Source: Candidatus Rifleibacteriota bacterium (GTDB lineage Bacteria; Muiribacteriota; Ozemobacteria; Ozemobacterales; Ozemobacteraceae). Taken from it: 64,000 nucleotides of DNA. The notes below the pieces were generated by a model. The model had not been told where the DNA came from. It ran no database searches and saw only the letters and a program-made list of their open reading frames with translations. The stretch spans positions 264,381-328,380 of the forward strand of contig JADFZL010000004.1 of assembly GCA_015232575.1 (NCBI GenBank), in the 5' to 3' direction. Below, one piece after another: positions 1 through 9,090 of this stretch. Within the stretch, counting starts at the first letter, position 1. Each line of letters starts with the position of its first letter. Both the position numbers and the translations under genes were made by a program.

Positions 1-58
1 CTTTTTTCGCCTGATGAGTAAATTGAGGGAAAACAAAACCAAAGGAGGGCAGGTATGA
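1..58 (+). CDS. C-terminal tail of an ECF-type RNA polymerase sigma factor (partial)
   Basis: Reading from base 2, the frame gives an 18-residue tail containing RLMSKLREN and ending in a TGA at 56-58. This resembles the end of the region 4 recognition helix and the basic C-terminus of ECF sigma factors (compare the LKSLREKE tail of the complete sigma factor ending at 32732). The TGA overlaps the ATG of the next gene as ATGA, the usual sigma/anti-sigma arrangement, and the next gene encodes a zinc-finger anti-sigma-like protein. Only the tail is in the window, so the family call rests on this short match plus context. Confidence 0.55.
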   Translation, partial: FFRLMSKLRENKTKGGQV

Positions 59-552
59 ATTCCAGTGAGGAATGCCAGGCCTATGTGGATGAAATCTCTG
101 GAACTGCACCGCTTTCACCGAAAGCTGTGGCTCATTTGGAAACGTGCCAGCCATGCCGCGAAATGAGGGAAATATGCGAATCCACAAAGAAAAAAAATTC
201 TCTTTATAAACCGGCTTCAGAAGCAGCAGCTGCAATTATTATTGCAAACCTGATGGCAAAAGCGGCTGCCCCGGCATCAAGCGCTCCGTTCTGGACAAAA
301 CCTTTAAGTATGATAATTGCCGGAGTGGCAGTAGCAGGGGCTGTAACTTTTGCTACAATTCAAAAATTCGGAAGAACAAAAGATTCGAATCCTGGCGCTG
401 CAGAAGCACCGAAAGAGTTAAATTCCAGGACTTCAAAAAATCAGGAAATTGCTACAAAGACAGAGAAGCTCAATTTTACTGCAACTTCAACCAACTCAGT
501 CACAACAGATAATAGAACTATTATGGTAAATCCTGATATTGAGCCACAATGA
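55..552 (+). CDS. Membrane-anchored zinc-finger anti-sigma factor-like protein
   Basis: 165 residues. The N-terminal 45 residues carry the H-x3-C-x2-C signature of zinc-containing anti-sigma domains (His27, Cys31, Cys34). An Ala-rich stretch follows, then one transmembrane helix at about 84-101 and a Ser/Thr/Asn-rich extracytoplasmic tail without a recognisable FecR domain. The start has a strong ribosome site (AAGGAGG) and overlaps the stop of the putative sigma tail by ATGA. Its own stop overlaps the next gene, so sigma, anti-sigma and pseudopilin-like genes appear to form one transcript. It probably holds the upstream ECF factor at the membrane until an envelope signal arrives. The role is inferred from motif and context. 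Confidence 0.7.
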   Translation: MNSSEECQAYVDEISGTAPLSPKAVAHLETCQPCREMREICESTKKKNSLYKPASEAAAAIIIANLMAKAAAPASSAPFWTKPLSMIIAGVAVAGAVTFATIQKFGRTKDSNPGAAEAPKELNSRTSKNQEIATKTEKLNFTATSTNSVTTDNRTIMVNPDIEPQ

Positions 553-2591
553 TAATCAGTAACCGCAAAATCCACCAAAGTGGAGTAGCGATGCTGTTTG
601 CACTGGTAACAGTATCTGCTTTGGGGATTTTCGTTTTTATTTATAATAAAGTTTCAATGCAATCGCAGTTTCAGGCATATCGAGAAGAACAGAGTATTTT
701 AATCAAACAGATATTAACTTCTGCAGCCGAAGAAGCTATTGTACAATTACAAAAAAAAACTGATTTTGATCAATTATATACTTCCCAGAATACTTCTTTC
801 TATGAATGGCTTCTCGGAAAAAAGGATTCTGTGGATATTCCATTGCCTGAGACAGAGAAATTTGTCGATTCATCGGGTAATCTTAAATCCGGTCAGTCGC
901 TTGTTATTACGGCAAAAGCGACACATCTTTTTCACAAAACCAACGACAGCAAAGGAACGCCATATTCTAAATTTTCTCTGGCCGATGGCTCAACCGTATT
1001 CGAACGTGTTGGTACTCTGAAGCTAGAAATACAAGCTTCAATAGCTGGTGCATATCTTTCGAAAAATACTATTCTTTCATTGGTGCGCTTTCATGACTTC
1101 AGGGTTGTTTCCATGGTCAGCCCGAGAGATTCCCAGGATAAACGAACTTGCTATGTGGGGAATTTTCCACTTGACTACGCTCTTCTTGTACGATATGCAT
1201 ACGATGAGCGAATTAAGACACCTTTGAACTTTAATCCGGATGTAAACATAATCATTGATCAGAAAAATGTAACACCCGGCAGAAGAGGAAAAGTATATCT
1301 GGGACATCCAGGTGGGAAATATGTTTCAGTAAATACGAACAAGTATACAAAAAAAGTCATTCCCCAGATATGTTACAATTTTCCAGCCGGGGAATTCTAT
1401 CGTATAGGCTTACAGGACTGTATTCAACTGGATGACGTAATAGCTCAGAAAGAAAGCATTCTGTCTGGAATGGAAGGAATTTTTTATCATTCAAATGAGC
1501 CTGCAGTAAAGGACGTTGGAAATGCAACAGAAGGTGAAGTTCTTGAAGCCGAAAAGCTGGCCCGTTTTCGCATAACAAATGACAACGCACCTTCAGGTGC
1601 TATTTTTACCGGTCTTGACATACTTGGACGTGACGACAGTTTTTTATCAGATTCTTACAATGCAAAAGAAATTCTTGAAGGTGATATTCGCCAGCGCTTT
1701 TTTTATTTTTCACATTTTCGCTTTGATTTATCCAAATGCGATACAGTGAGCATGGGAGATCTTGAATCTCTGGCAACGGAAACATATCACCTGCCATGTA
1801 TTCCATACGCGCCAGTAGGTGATGTTCATGCTGAGCAGCAGATGAAGGGATTTAAATTACTGGATGAAGAAAAACCGCATAACACGCCTCCACTTATTTC
1901 ATTTTTTTCAGAGCAATTTCCCTATATGCCGAACATGGATCCTTTTGCTACACCGACCTTGAGCATTAAAGAGCCGGTTTTCCGTTCTGTTAATAACTTT
2001 TACGATATATCGTCCGTAGACAATTCTGGGGATAAAACTTTTCGACCTTATGGCCACTTTAATCTGTTTAATCAGACGGTAGCTGATTTAAGTGAGGCTG
2101 AGCGCATTGGAATATACGATCCACGGACACAAAGATTGCGCCTTCGTGGTATTGTGGCTATTAAAAAGTCTTTTATAATCGGGAATTCGAGTATTCCATA
2201 TCTCACAATTGAGGGGCAGGGTGTTCTTGTCTGCACTGGCGGTGGAATAGATGTTTTTTCAGGGCTTCGAAAAAGACCCAATCATAATGATTTGTGCGTT
2301 CTTGTTGCAAGAAAAGGAAACATTACAGTACATACTTCTGAATTGATTGAAGCATCTTTAATATCGGTATCGAATAACACTGGAAATCCATTTCCAACAG
2401 GAGCGGTAATAGCAAAGAAGCCGCTGAATCTTCATGGAGCAATGGTTGTAGACATTCTTGATACCCAGAAATGGATTCCGGGTGAACATTATTTGCGTTA
2501 TGATGAATATCTTAAACAATTTCAACCGGTTTTAGCGGTAAACTTTTCGCCGCGCATAACTTTCGAAAGAATTATGGAGTCTGAATTGTGA
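549..2591 (+). CDS. PilX-like membrane-anchored protein with beta-helix-like C-terminus
   Basis: 680 residues. A short basic N-terminus leads into one transmembrane helix at about 11-32, then a helical stretch rich in Gln/Glu, as in PilX/GspK-type pilus-associated proteins. The rest is a large extracytoplasmic region. The last 150 residues contain repeating hydrophobic/Gly strands (GQGVLVCTGGGI, NDLCVLVA, IEASLISV) that suggest a right-handed parallel beta-helix. It is a clear paralogue of the 690-residue protein at 20852-22924: they share YAREEQ-like helix sequence, MVSPRDS, RRGKVYLG, LDILGR and ELIEASLISV. It lies in ATGA overlap with the anti-sigma gene upstream and the pseudopilin downstream. 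It may cap or decorate a pseudopilus; exact function unknown. Confidence 0.7.
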   Translation: MIISNRKIHQSGVAMLFALVTVSALGIFVFIYNKVSMQSQFQAYREEQSILIKQILTSAAEEAIVQLQKKTDFDQLYTSQNTSFYEWLLGKKDSVDIPLPETEKFVDSSGNLKSGQSLVITAKATHLFHKTNDSKGTPYSKFSLADGSTVFERVGTLKLEIQASIAGAYLSKNTILSLVRFHDFRVVSMVSPRDSQDKRTCYVGNFPLDYALLVRYAYDERIKTPLNFNPDVNIIIDQKNVTPGRRGKVYLGHPGGKYVSVNTNKYTKKVIPQICYNFPAGEFYRIGLQDCIQLDDVIAQKESILSGMEGIFYHSNEPAVKDVGNATEGEVLEAEKLARFRITNDNAPSGAIFTGLDILGRDDSFLSDSYNAKEILEGDIRQRFFYFSHFRFDLSKCDTVSMGDLESLATETYHLPCIPYAPVGDVHAEQQMKGFKLLDEEKPHNTPPLISFFSEQFPYMPNMDPFATPTLSIKEPVFRSVNNFYDISSVDNSGDKTFRPYGHFNLFNQTVADLSEAERIGIYDPRTQRLRLRGIVAIKKSFIIGNSSIPYLTIEGQGVLVCTGGGIDVFSGLRKRPNHNDLCVLVARKGNITVHTSELIEASLISVSNNTGNPFPTGAVIAKKPLNLHGAMVVDILDTQKWIPGEHYLRYDEYLKQFQPVLAVNFSPRITFERIMESEL

Positions 2592-3109
2592 TATATAAAA
2601 AGAGCAGGAAAAAAAGTGCTTTAACCATGATAGAAATTCTTATTGCGATGTTCATTCTGGGCTTGACTTTATTGTCTTTTCTGAGGGTTACACAATCAAG
2701 CAGACAGGGTGCGATGGACGCATATTATGAGTTTCTTGCGCAATCTCTGGCTTCAGAAGCACTTGAAGTCTTCAGAGGGATGGGCTATAAGTGGCTTACA
2801 AACTGCATGAACGGAACAGGAGCTATTAAGGAATTTCCTGCAGATGGTCAATTTCATGATGTTGAAGATATTAATCTGGCCGGAACTTCAAACATTTCCG
2901 GCGGATCAAATATTCCTTCAACTGTAAAACTGGATAGACCCGCAGAAGCTTCTCTCTTTCAGCGTTCGATCGAACTCAAACCTGTTGGTGGAATCAACGC
3001 TGTAAAAATAGAAGTGAGAATACGTCCAAAAACCATGAGTAATGTTGCTGTATGGCTTTCACGCAGCGAAATTAAAATGAGTGCGCTTGTATTTGAAATA
3101 AAACCATGA
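2588..3109 (+). CDS. Type IV pilin/GspI-like pseudopilin
   Basis: 173 residues with a class III prepilin leader: a short basic N-terminus, then the cleavage region ALTMIEILIAMFILGL, with Glu at mature position 5 and a hydrophobic helix. After it comes SLASEALEVF, typical of minor pseudopilins of the PilV/GspI type. The globular domain is small and not otherwise recognisable. It sits between the PilX-like gene and a GspJ-like gene with ATGA overlaps on both sides, matching the order of minor pseudopilin genes in secretion and pilus operons. The related locus at 19987-22924 has no equivalent of this gene. Confidence 0.8.
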   Translation: MIYKKSRKKSALTMIEILIAMFILGLTLLSFLRVTQSSRQGAMDAYYEFLAQSLASEALEVFRGMGYKWLTNCMNGTGAIKEFPADGQFHDVEDINLAGTSNISGGSNIPSTVKLDRPAEASLFQRSIELKPVGGINAVKIEVRIRPKTMSNVAVWLSRSEIKMSALVFEIKP

Positions 3110-3939
3110 GAAAAGACGATTTCAAAGAATTTCATGGAGTGACATTGGTTGAGTTGCTGTTTGCTGCCAGTATACTTATTTTGTTGACGCTGCCTATTTT
3201 TAGAATATTGAGTTCCGGCATGCAGTCGTCGCTTTATGGGATGCTTCAGATAGAAACGACCAGTGAAGCAAGACGCATTCTTAAGCAGATTCACAGTGAT
3301 CTGAAATTTATTACGTACAGAATAAGTTCAATTGACGAAACAGTAAATGTGAAACCTGAACAGCTTATTCGCTGGACTTCGGCTTCATCTCTTCCACAGG
3401 TATCATATCATTTCAATTCATTTTCCACCAAAGGTGAAATTAATGATGTTATAAATTTGCCGGCATCTTCCAATGACCCGGCTCGTGTTTATACGAGCCG
3501 CATTACATATTCGGTGGTTCCGAATAATGATCCGACCAGGCCATTTTTTCAACTTGTAAGAAAGGAAAAATTTCATCCGGATTCTCCACTATCCAAACAG
3601 TTCCCAAACGGCGTATGGGAGCATGTACTGAGCAAAAGAGTAAATACCTTTCAGATAAAGCTTGTTTCTTTTGAAGATCAGGATAAAGATAAACAATACT
3701 TTTTTCTTGTTGTACTTCAGCTGGTCGATAGCCTTAAAAGCAATTTCTCAGCCAGTATTGTTCCGGGAGATCAGCTTAAAGGAAAACAGACAGGGGTTAT
3801 TCTGGCAGATTTTCACGATGTTGTATTTTCTGATGCGTTTACGCTTTACTGGCAGAATTCTTCAATTGTAAGAAACTGGTACAATATAGTTGAAGGGGAA
3901 GATCTCAGCTTAATTCCCGGAGTCGATCTTACCGAATAA
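3106..3939 (+). CDS. GspJ/PulJ-like pseudopilin
   Basis: 277 residues. The prepilin motif GVTLVELLFAASILILLTLP starts near residue 11, followed by EARRILKQIHSDLKF, characteristic of PulJ/GspJ-type minor pseudopilins. The protein is very similar over its length to the product of 19987-20805: shared elements include SGMQSS, TYSVVP, GVWE.VLSK, NTFQI, QLVDSLK and LADFHDVV. It is the last gene of the sigma/anti-sigma/pseudopilin run; a palindromic repeat follows that may also end transcription. Function as a minor component of a pseudopilus tip is inferred from the family. Confidence 0.8.
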   Translation: MRKDDFKEFHGVTLVELLFAASILILLTLPIFRILSSGMQSSLYGMLQIETTSEARRILKQIHSDLKFITYRISSIDETVNVKPEQLIRWTSASSLPQVSYHFNSFSTKGEINDVINLPASSNDPARVYTSRITYSVVPNNDPTRPFFQLVRKEKFHPDSPLSKQFPNGVWEHVLSKRVNTFQIKLVSFEDQDKDKQYFFLVVLQLVDSLKSNFSASIVPGDQLKGKQTGVILADFHDVVFSDAFTLYWQNSSIVRNWYNIVEGEDLSLIPGVDLTE

Positions 3940-3972
3940 TTTAATAGCACAGGGTTTTTATTTTATTTATTT

Positions 3973-4057
3973 GCTGTCATTTCGACCGAAGGGAGAAACC
4001 TCGCATTTTCTATTTGATCTAACCTTTCGGAGATCTCTCCCTTCGGTCGAGATGACA
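3973..4057. repeat. Dispersed palindromic repeat, copy 1
   Basis: An imperfect palindrome. The left arm GCTGTCATTTCGACCGAAGG is mirrored by the right arm CTTCGGTCGAGATGACA, with an AT-rich centre. Close relatives lie at 54850-54946 and 50366-50534. It fills the gap between convergent genes ending at 3939 and 4097 and could fold as a transcription-terminating hairpin. Short frames inside it are not genes. Confidence 0.85.
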
Positions 4058-4096
4058 ATAAATAGTCCGCCAGGAGGGCCGATAATTTACAGGATT

Positions 4097-5470
4097 TCAT
4101 TTGTCTGCAGGTGCTGGGGGGGATTTGCAAAAATTCTGAATTTTATTCACCTGCTCAAAAGTATCGCGAATTAGATTAAGCGATGGATATCTTTTGCAAA
4201 GTTCAGTTTTGTCTCCAATAAAAGTGCGCTCTTGTACAACATAACGTGCCATGATTGAATCATGCTTTTCACTGACAGACAAAAGATGTTCAAAAAACTT
4301 ATCAACTGAGTCTTTTGAAAAAGGCTTTGTTGGGTGAACAAGGAGAATTCTGCATAAATCCATGACTTTCAACATGTTCATCTGACGTTTTCTGGAATCC
4401 TGGTATTTGGCCATGCCTTCTTCAAGAAGAAGTGCATAATGTGCCTGGGCTTGTACAATGTGACTTACGGTTATTGTGTTGAGGTCACGAAGCATTTTTA
4501 ATGGTCTAGCAGCTGTGTGAGTGTTGTACCACAAATGATTTCCAAGATGGTTTAAATCAAAGTTGTTCATTACTAATTCTGCATCTTTGAGCAATGAGTG
4601 AGTCAGGTGAAATGTGAGTCTGGCAATTTCCATACTGCCGCTGGCAACATTTCTTGTCATTTCATATTGAGATTTATTAAAAACAGTTCCGGTAAATGAA
4701 GCCACAGCGTCTGCTGATGTGCTGACTGAAGCGACTAGCTGAAGAAAACCTGAAGAATTAAGAAGTGAATCAGAATATGCATAAAGACGCCCCAGAGATT
4801 GAATAGTAGCCGGATCGCCACCTTTGTCCGCTAATACTTCTGACAGAGTCATTGTCGGCTCACCAAAAAGAGAGACTGTAATTTCATTTTCAATTTCTTC
4901 GGGTGGAAGAACGAAAGGCTGTCTGGGTTGTTTCTGCGACAGAACTGATGCAAAAATACAGTTTGTCTTGTATTTTCCTGAGCTCTCTGAATTTTTCCAG
5001 GTGACTTCTACTTCGGTATCGTAAAGATTTCTGGCTGGATCATTAGATGTTACAGGGGCTTGTCTGGATGCTTTTGCAGAAACCTGAAAATTCTTTAGCT
5101 GCTTGAACAGCGGCTGCATTTTCTCGTCAATTACTCCTTCATCGCTGCTGTTAATAGAGCCCCAGGGCGGAACACGATCTTCAACGCGAGTGAAAAAAAT
5201 GCTTCCGCCATTGACTACACTTCCTTCTGTCAGCGAACCGGAATCTATTCCCAGACTTGTAAAAGCATGCGGGTTAACAGCAATTTCCTGAGAAAGATCT
5301 TCCATTACTTTTTGACCGATCAGAATTGCCGAGAAATGCTCCGCACCAAACATAAGTTCCTTTTTTGCTGATCTCAGAGAAACAAATGCTCCGCCAGCAA
5401 TAACTGCAACTATTCCCATGGCTATGAGAATCTCTACAATAGTAAAACCCGTTTTTTTTATGCGTTTCAT
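4097..5470 (-). CDS. Prepilin-type protein with large helical C-terminal domain
   Basis: 457 residues, much longer than ordinary pseudopilins. The N-terminus has a canonical prepilin leader (basic residues, then GFTIVEILIAMGIVAVIAGG). A pseudopilin-like beta domain follows to about residue 190. From about 200 onward the sequence is mostly predicted helix with many Leu/His residues and no family I recognise; it ends in a Pro-rich tail. The start overlaps the stop of the upstream gene as ATGA, making it the last gene of the operon 7908 to 4097. The extra domain suggests a cargo or adaptor displayed on a pseudopilus-like assembly, which is speculation. Confidence 0.7.
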   Translation of the reverse strand: MKRIKKTGFTIVEILIAMGIVAVIAGGAFVSLRSAKKELMFGAEHFSAILIGQKVMEDLSQEIAVNPHAFTSLGIDSGSLTEGSVVNGGSIFFTRVEDRVPPWGSINSSDEGVIDEKMQPLFKQLKNFQVSAKASRQAPVTSNDPARNLYDTEVEVTWKNSESSGKYKTNCIFASVLSQKQPRQPFVLPPEEIENEITVSLFGEPTMTLSEVLADKGGDPATIQSLGRLYAYSDSLLNSSGFLQLVASVSTSADAVASFTGTVFNKSQYEMTRNVASGSMEIARLTFHLTHSLLKDAELVMNNFDLNHLGNHLWYNTHTAARPLKMLRDLNTITVSHIVQAQAHYALLLEEGMAKYQDSRKRQMNMLKVMDLCRILLVHPTKPFSKDSVDKFFEHLLSVSEKHDSIMARYVVQERTFIGDKTELCKRYPSLNLIRDTFEQVNKIQNFCKSPPAPADK

Positions 5471-6027
5471 CTAAGATCACCCATATTCATTACACCTACG
5501 TGGCTTAAAAATTCAAATGATTGCCGATCATTTGCCAATGTCAGATTAAACTGAACACTTACAGGGCTGATTCCTGTAAAGGCAACCCGCTCAACGCCAT
5601 TTATTATTACTGAAAGATTTTCTTTGTGGAAATTTCCGTCTGGGGCATCAACGTATGAAATCAGTCGCATCAGGGTCTTTTTGAATTGTTTGGAACTCTG
5701 AATGTCATTGTCAGGATATACAATACAAACAAGATTTTTGATATCTTTGTAAACAAAGTATGGGAGAGTTTGTCCGGGCATAGGGAGAACTATTTCTGTT
5801 CCTTTTTTAACTTCAATGAAAAGTTTTTCAGCCGCTCTCAAAGCCTCTGTCTGTAAAGTAAGACGTCCGGTGAGATCACGTTGAAATGCTGATTGAAAAT
5901 GACTGAATACTCTGAAACCAAGTGCGCTGAGAAAAGAAAGAAGGAACATGGCAACGATCAATTCAACGAGCGTTACGGCTTTATTTTTATTCATATTTTT
6001 TTGCATCTCATCACGGATAAAAAGCAT
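5467..6027 (-). CDS. Type II secretion/type IV pilus-like pseudopilin
   Basis: 186 residues with the prepilin motif KAVTLVELIVAMFLLSFLSALG, followed by a helix and a beta-rich globular domain of about 130 residues, in the size range of GspH/GspJ-type minor pseudopilins. The start is uncertain: the ATG at 6027 overlaps the upstream stop by 17 bases, and ATGs at 6006 and 5994 would also give a normal leader. None has a strong ribosome site, which suggests translational coupling. It sits between a PilX-like gene and the long prepilin. Confidence 0.75.
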   Translation of the reverse strand: MLFIRDEMQKNMNKNKAVTLVELIVAMFLLSFLSALGFRVFSHFQSAFQRDLTGRLTLQTEALRAAEKLFIEVKKGTEIVLPMPGQTLPYFVYKDIKNLVCIVYPDNDIQSSKQFKKTLMRLISYVDAPDGNFHKENLSVIINGVERVAFTGISPVSVQFNLTLANDRQSFEFLSHVGVMNMGDLR

Positions 6028-7156
6028 CGCTTTCAGCTATCAGATGGGCTTCCGGGTCTGAAGTATCCAGACTCAATCTGAGCGTCTGACCTTTGAGAAT
6101 TTGAAAAGAATAAGTTTTAGAATTTCCACTGTATGCCCCTCCTTCTAATTTTAAAGAATCGGGGTCTTCTATTCCTTTAAAATAAGCTGGATAGTAATAC
6201 TTTCCGTCTTTTCTGTTCCAGAATAACAGAGGGTAGTTTTTACCGTTTTCAGGATTTTTAAAGAATATTTGTTTCCCATTCGGATCGTAAAGATTTACAA
6301 TTATTTTGGCGATGTTGTACCGTCCCGTAATGCGTGGTTTTGGTTTGAATGTGACTTCACCATCCTTGAATGCAACCCTTTTGGCTGTACCTTCAACCAA
6401 AATTTCAACTGGACCTTTCGGACCTTTAATTATTTCATCCGGATCTGTAGTTGCAGGAGGCTTGGGAGAATTTTGCTTTGCCTGGGGTATGCCAAGAGTC
6501 GGAATTGAATACGAACCAACACCAGATACGTCTGGCAAGGGTGTTGAACCTGGAGCCCTGGCAGGAAATGCATTGACTAAATTTGGCAAATCAGGATTCT
6601 TGAAAATCTTTTCTACCTTCTCATCAGAAGGAGGTTTGTTGATAATACGCTCATCTAATAAGTCATCAATATTACTACTAATTGTTCCAGAACCTCCGGA
6701 GGGAAAATCAGATGGTTTTACAGGCGTAAAAAAAATTGTATAGCACCGGTTTGAAAGATCAAAAATATCATCATTATACTGGATTCGCCAGAAATAGCAC
6801 TGTGTTTTGTTTGCCGCTCTTGTGCGGATATATATATCCAGTTGGAAAAACTTTCCCGGGGAATTCATTACAAATGAGTCATACTCTCCGCCAAGAATTT
6901 TTTGTCCAAAAAGACTTACTGGTGCCGTTTTGAATTCTCTCTCTTCCCATGGTTTTTCGTACAGGCTTGCCAGAATTTTAGCCTGAGCAGAGCAGGCAAT
7001 TGAAAAGTGAATCTGAGCCTGGTTCAGATGGTCAATTTGAGTGAAATACGAGCGACTGACAAATGAATGAGTTGCAAGAAGTATTCCGAGAATTAAAGCA
7101 ATGGCAATAACAAAAGGTATTGCCATTCCCCTTCTGAATGAAAAGCAGGACATCAT
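6011..7156 (-). CDS. PilX/GspK-like membrane-anchored protein
   Basis: 381 residues. FRRGMAIPFVIAIALILGILLATHSFVSR gives a short basic N-terminus and one transmembrane helix, the pattern of PilX N-terminal and GspK-like proteins, which lack the canonical pilin Glu5. A helical segment and a long region with a Pro-rich stretch (about 190-240) follow. The C-terminal 130 residues look beta-rich and end in TLRLSLDTSDPEAHLIAESD. It lies between the FecR protein and a pseudopilin gene. The call rests on the N-terminus and context; the C-terminal domain is unrecognised. Confidence 0.6.
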   Translation of the reverse strand: MMSCFSFRRGMAIPFVIAIALILGILLATHSFVSRSYFTQIDHLNQAQIHFSIACSAQAKILASLYEKPWEEREFKTAPVSLFGQKILGGEYDSFVMNSPGKFFQLDIYIRTRAANKTQCYFWRIQYNDDIFDLSNRCYTIFFTPVKPSDFPSGGSGTISSNIDDLLDERIINKPPSDEKVEKIFKNPDLPNLVNAFPARAPGSTPLPDVSGVGSYSIPTLGIPQAKQNSPKPPATTDPDEIIKGPKGPVEILVEGTAKRVAFKDGEVTFKPKPRITGRYNIAKIIVNLYDPNGKQIFFKNPENGKNYPLLFWNRKDGKYYYPAYFKGIEDPDSLKLEGGAYSGNSKTYSFQILKGQTLRLSLDTSDPEAHLIAESDAFYP

Positions 7157-7203
7157 TTGTCGTTATCTCCTCGCTTTAATTCTGGATGAAGCGGACCAAT
7201 TTT

Positions 7204-7908
7204 CTATTTTTGCCAGAGTTTCAGTGAACCACCGTCAGGAGCAAGTTTGAGAAAATCATCAGGACTGAGAGGATTTTTTGATATTGTACTACCATCATAG
7301 GAAATATTGTACTTGTTGCCGGGCTCGAGTTGCATTTGTTTTGAAGAAGTTTCCAGATCAACTTTCCCTTCGGCGAGGTAAACTGTATTTCCTCCGTCAG
7401 GTTCAACCGATAAAATAAGAGTTGTTCCACGTATTCCAAGAGTTGACACTAAGGTTTTTACGATATAGCGTTCTTTTACTTTATGGAACTCCATTCTGAG
7501 TGAACCCTTGAATAGAATAACGCCCTGATCAAGGAACTGCATTTTTCCACCGGAATTAAGATTGAAAGCGTAGCCGTTATCACACTCTTTAAGTGGAAGA
7601 GCTGATGAAGCTGAATTTGTCAATAGATCTCTTACAACCATTGGAAAGCCTTTGGGAATAGAAAAATCTACTATTTTGCCTCTTCTTTCAAGTTGTACAG
7701 GTATTGGATCAAGGGAGTTCACAAAAAAACACTTTTTGCCCTGAGGCTCTGGAATTTTCAGAGATTCAGCAGGTGAAGTGCTTTCACTGCAACCTGAAAA
7801 TCTCACCAATAATATGGAAAGAAGTACAAATAGAAAAAGTATTACCAACGCGTTACTTACAAACCCTGAAAGCTTTGGAGATATGCGAAGCTGGTTTTTT
7901 TCAGTCAT
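7204..7908 (-). CDS. FecR-domain membrane or lipoprotein
   Basis: 234 residues. A hydrophobic helix spans about 19-37; FSGC at 37-40 could be a weak lipobox. Residues about 70-215 match a FecR-type domain, including VSTLGIRGTTLILSV and TVYLAEGKVDL, the conserved core of FecR periplasmic sensor regions. Unlike the protein at 32710 it has no cytoplasmic zinc-finger anti-sigma part and no adjacent sigma gene. The ATG is preceded by AGGAG at good spacing. As first gene of the operon with a PilX-like protein and two pseudopilins, it probably acts in sensing or scaffolding at the envelope; its exact role is inferred. Confidence 0.75.
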   Translation of the reverse strand: MTEKNQLRISPKLSGFVSNALVILFLFVLLSILLVRFSGCSESTSPAESLKIPEPQGKKCFFVNSLDPIPVQLERRGKIVDFSIPKGFPMVVRDLLTNSASSALPLKECDNGYAFNLNSGGKMQFLDQGVILFKGSLRMEFHKVKERYIVKTLVSTLGIRGTTLILSVEPDGGNTVYLAEGKVDLETSSKQMQLEPGNKYNISYDGSTISKNPLSPDDFLKLAPDGGSLKLWQK

Positions 7909-8014
7909 ATTTTTCTCCTGATTAACTCAAATAATTATAGCATGAATCAATCTTGATGTAAGTAACATTTAATACTTTATACAGCGAATCTTGAATGATT
8001 CTGTTGAAAGTATG

Positions 8015-8065
8015 CAAATCTGAATCCTCAGAAAGAGGCTATTTTATTGTAGAGATTCAGATTTG
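8015..8065. terminator. Long-looped hairpin between convergent-oriented units
   Basis: CAAATCTGAATC at 8015-8026 is the exact reverse complement of 8054-8065, a 12-base-pair stem with a 27-base loop. It lies just after the stop of the minus-strand gene 8090-9001. There is no clear U-run, so it may be a weak or factor-assisted terminator or an mRNA-stabilising hairpin. Confidence 0.4.
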
Positions 8066-8089
8066 CAGAGAAATAGTTTAAAGTGACAC

Positions 8090-9001
8090 CTAATATGTTT
8101 CGTGCAGTGTGTTAAACTTCACGTTCTCATCCATCAGAGCTTTAAGGCTTTTTGGGAGAACCTGAATCGCCTGAAGTTTTTCCTTTGGAATCGCATAATA
8201 GATAAATCGTGCAAGTGCAGTAACTGCTGCCAAACGCCAATCTACCATCAATTCTGCTGCAATAAGAATGTTCACCCATTTATTGATGTTTTTTTCCTGA
8301 ACATTTTCAAAAGTGTCAATAACGATTGTAAAACAAGCACTCTCAGAAATGATTTCCGCCCTTGGAACAGAAAGACGAATGTCATAATATTCATCTAATT
8401 CGCTGATGCTGCAAGACTGCTTTATTGGAAGATTTTCAGTGGAATCAAAAACCTCAATTCCCTGAGTTTGTGGACGTGGCCAGTTGAGCTTTGGAAAATG
8501 AACATGAAATCCATACTCGTCAGCTTTGAATCCGTCTTGTGAAGTAGTTACAACAACAGAATGAAGTTTTCTGCCAACAAAATCCTGTATTATCCATGAA
8601 GCAGATACATCTTCAAGAATAATTTCGTGAGCGGACAATGAATTAATTCCATATAAAGAAATATTTACGGACTTCGATTTGTATCCTGGAGCCAGGGCTT
8701 TGATCGTAGCGGTCTGATTCTGAATAGTACACGACACTTTTGCATCAGGTATTATCAGCATTATCGAATTTCGAACTGTTATATCAAAGCAATATGGCCC
8801 TGCATTGACAGGAGTTGCTGAGACAGCCGAAAGATTCATGGAGAATATTGTCAGTAAAGCCGCAATAACAGCGAATCTGCTCCCGATGAAATTGTGAAAT
8901 ATTTTTATTCTGAAGAACGTTGAAATACGAATTATGTCCTGCCCTCTAATGAATATTAACAGGTATAGTAAATAGTATGATAAAAGCAAAAAGAATATCA
9001 T
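8090..9001 (-). CDS. Secreted or membrane-anchored protein of unknown function
   Basis: 303 residues. The ATG at 9001 is supported by AAGGAG seven bases upstream. There are two hydrophobic segments, residues 1-19 and about 42-62; the latter ends in LSAVSATPVNA, which looks like a signal-peptidase site, so the N-terminal topology is unusual. Residues about 70-115 (PDAKVSCTI, ALAPGYKSKSVNISL) resemble a carboxypeptidase-regulatory-like beta-sandwich. The remainder, including a Trp-rich helical part near 240-290, is not recognised. A perfect palindrome lies about 90 bases upstream. No function is assigned. Confidence 0.6.
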   Translation of the reverse strand: MIFFLLLSYYLLYLLIFIRGQDIIRISTFFRIKIFHNFIGSRFAVIAALLTIFSMNLSAVSATPVNAGPYCFDITVRNSIMLIIPDAKVSCTIQNQTATIKALAPGYKSKSVNISLYGINSLSAHEIILEDVSASWIIQDFVGRKLHSVVVTTSQDGFKADEYGFHVHFPKLNWPRPQTQGIEVFDSTENLPIKQSCSISELDEYYDIRLSVPRAEIISESACFTIVIDTFENVQEKNINKWVNILIAAELMVDWRLAAVTALARFIYYAIPKEKLQAIQVLPKSLKALMDENVKFNTLHETY

Positions 9002-9090
9002 TTTTATGCTCCTTATTAAATCTGATTATTGCTTTTGTTCAATAAAAACGGCAAACGTATGCAGTAATATTGTACTGTTTTGGGATATAA

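Noticed and set aside
3971..4174. A 67-residue frame between convergent pseudopilin operons
   Set aside because: It lies in the palindromic repeat and the end of the opposite-strand gene.
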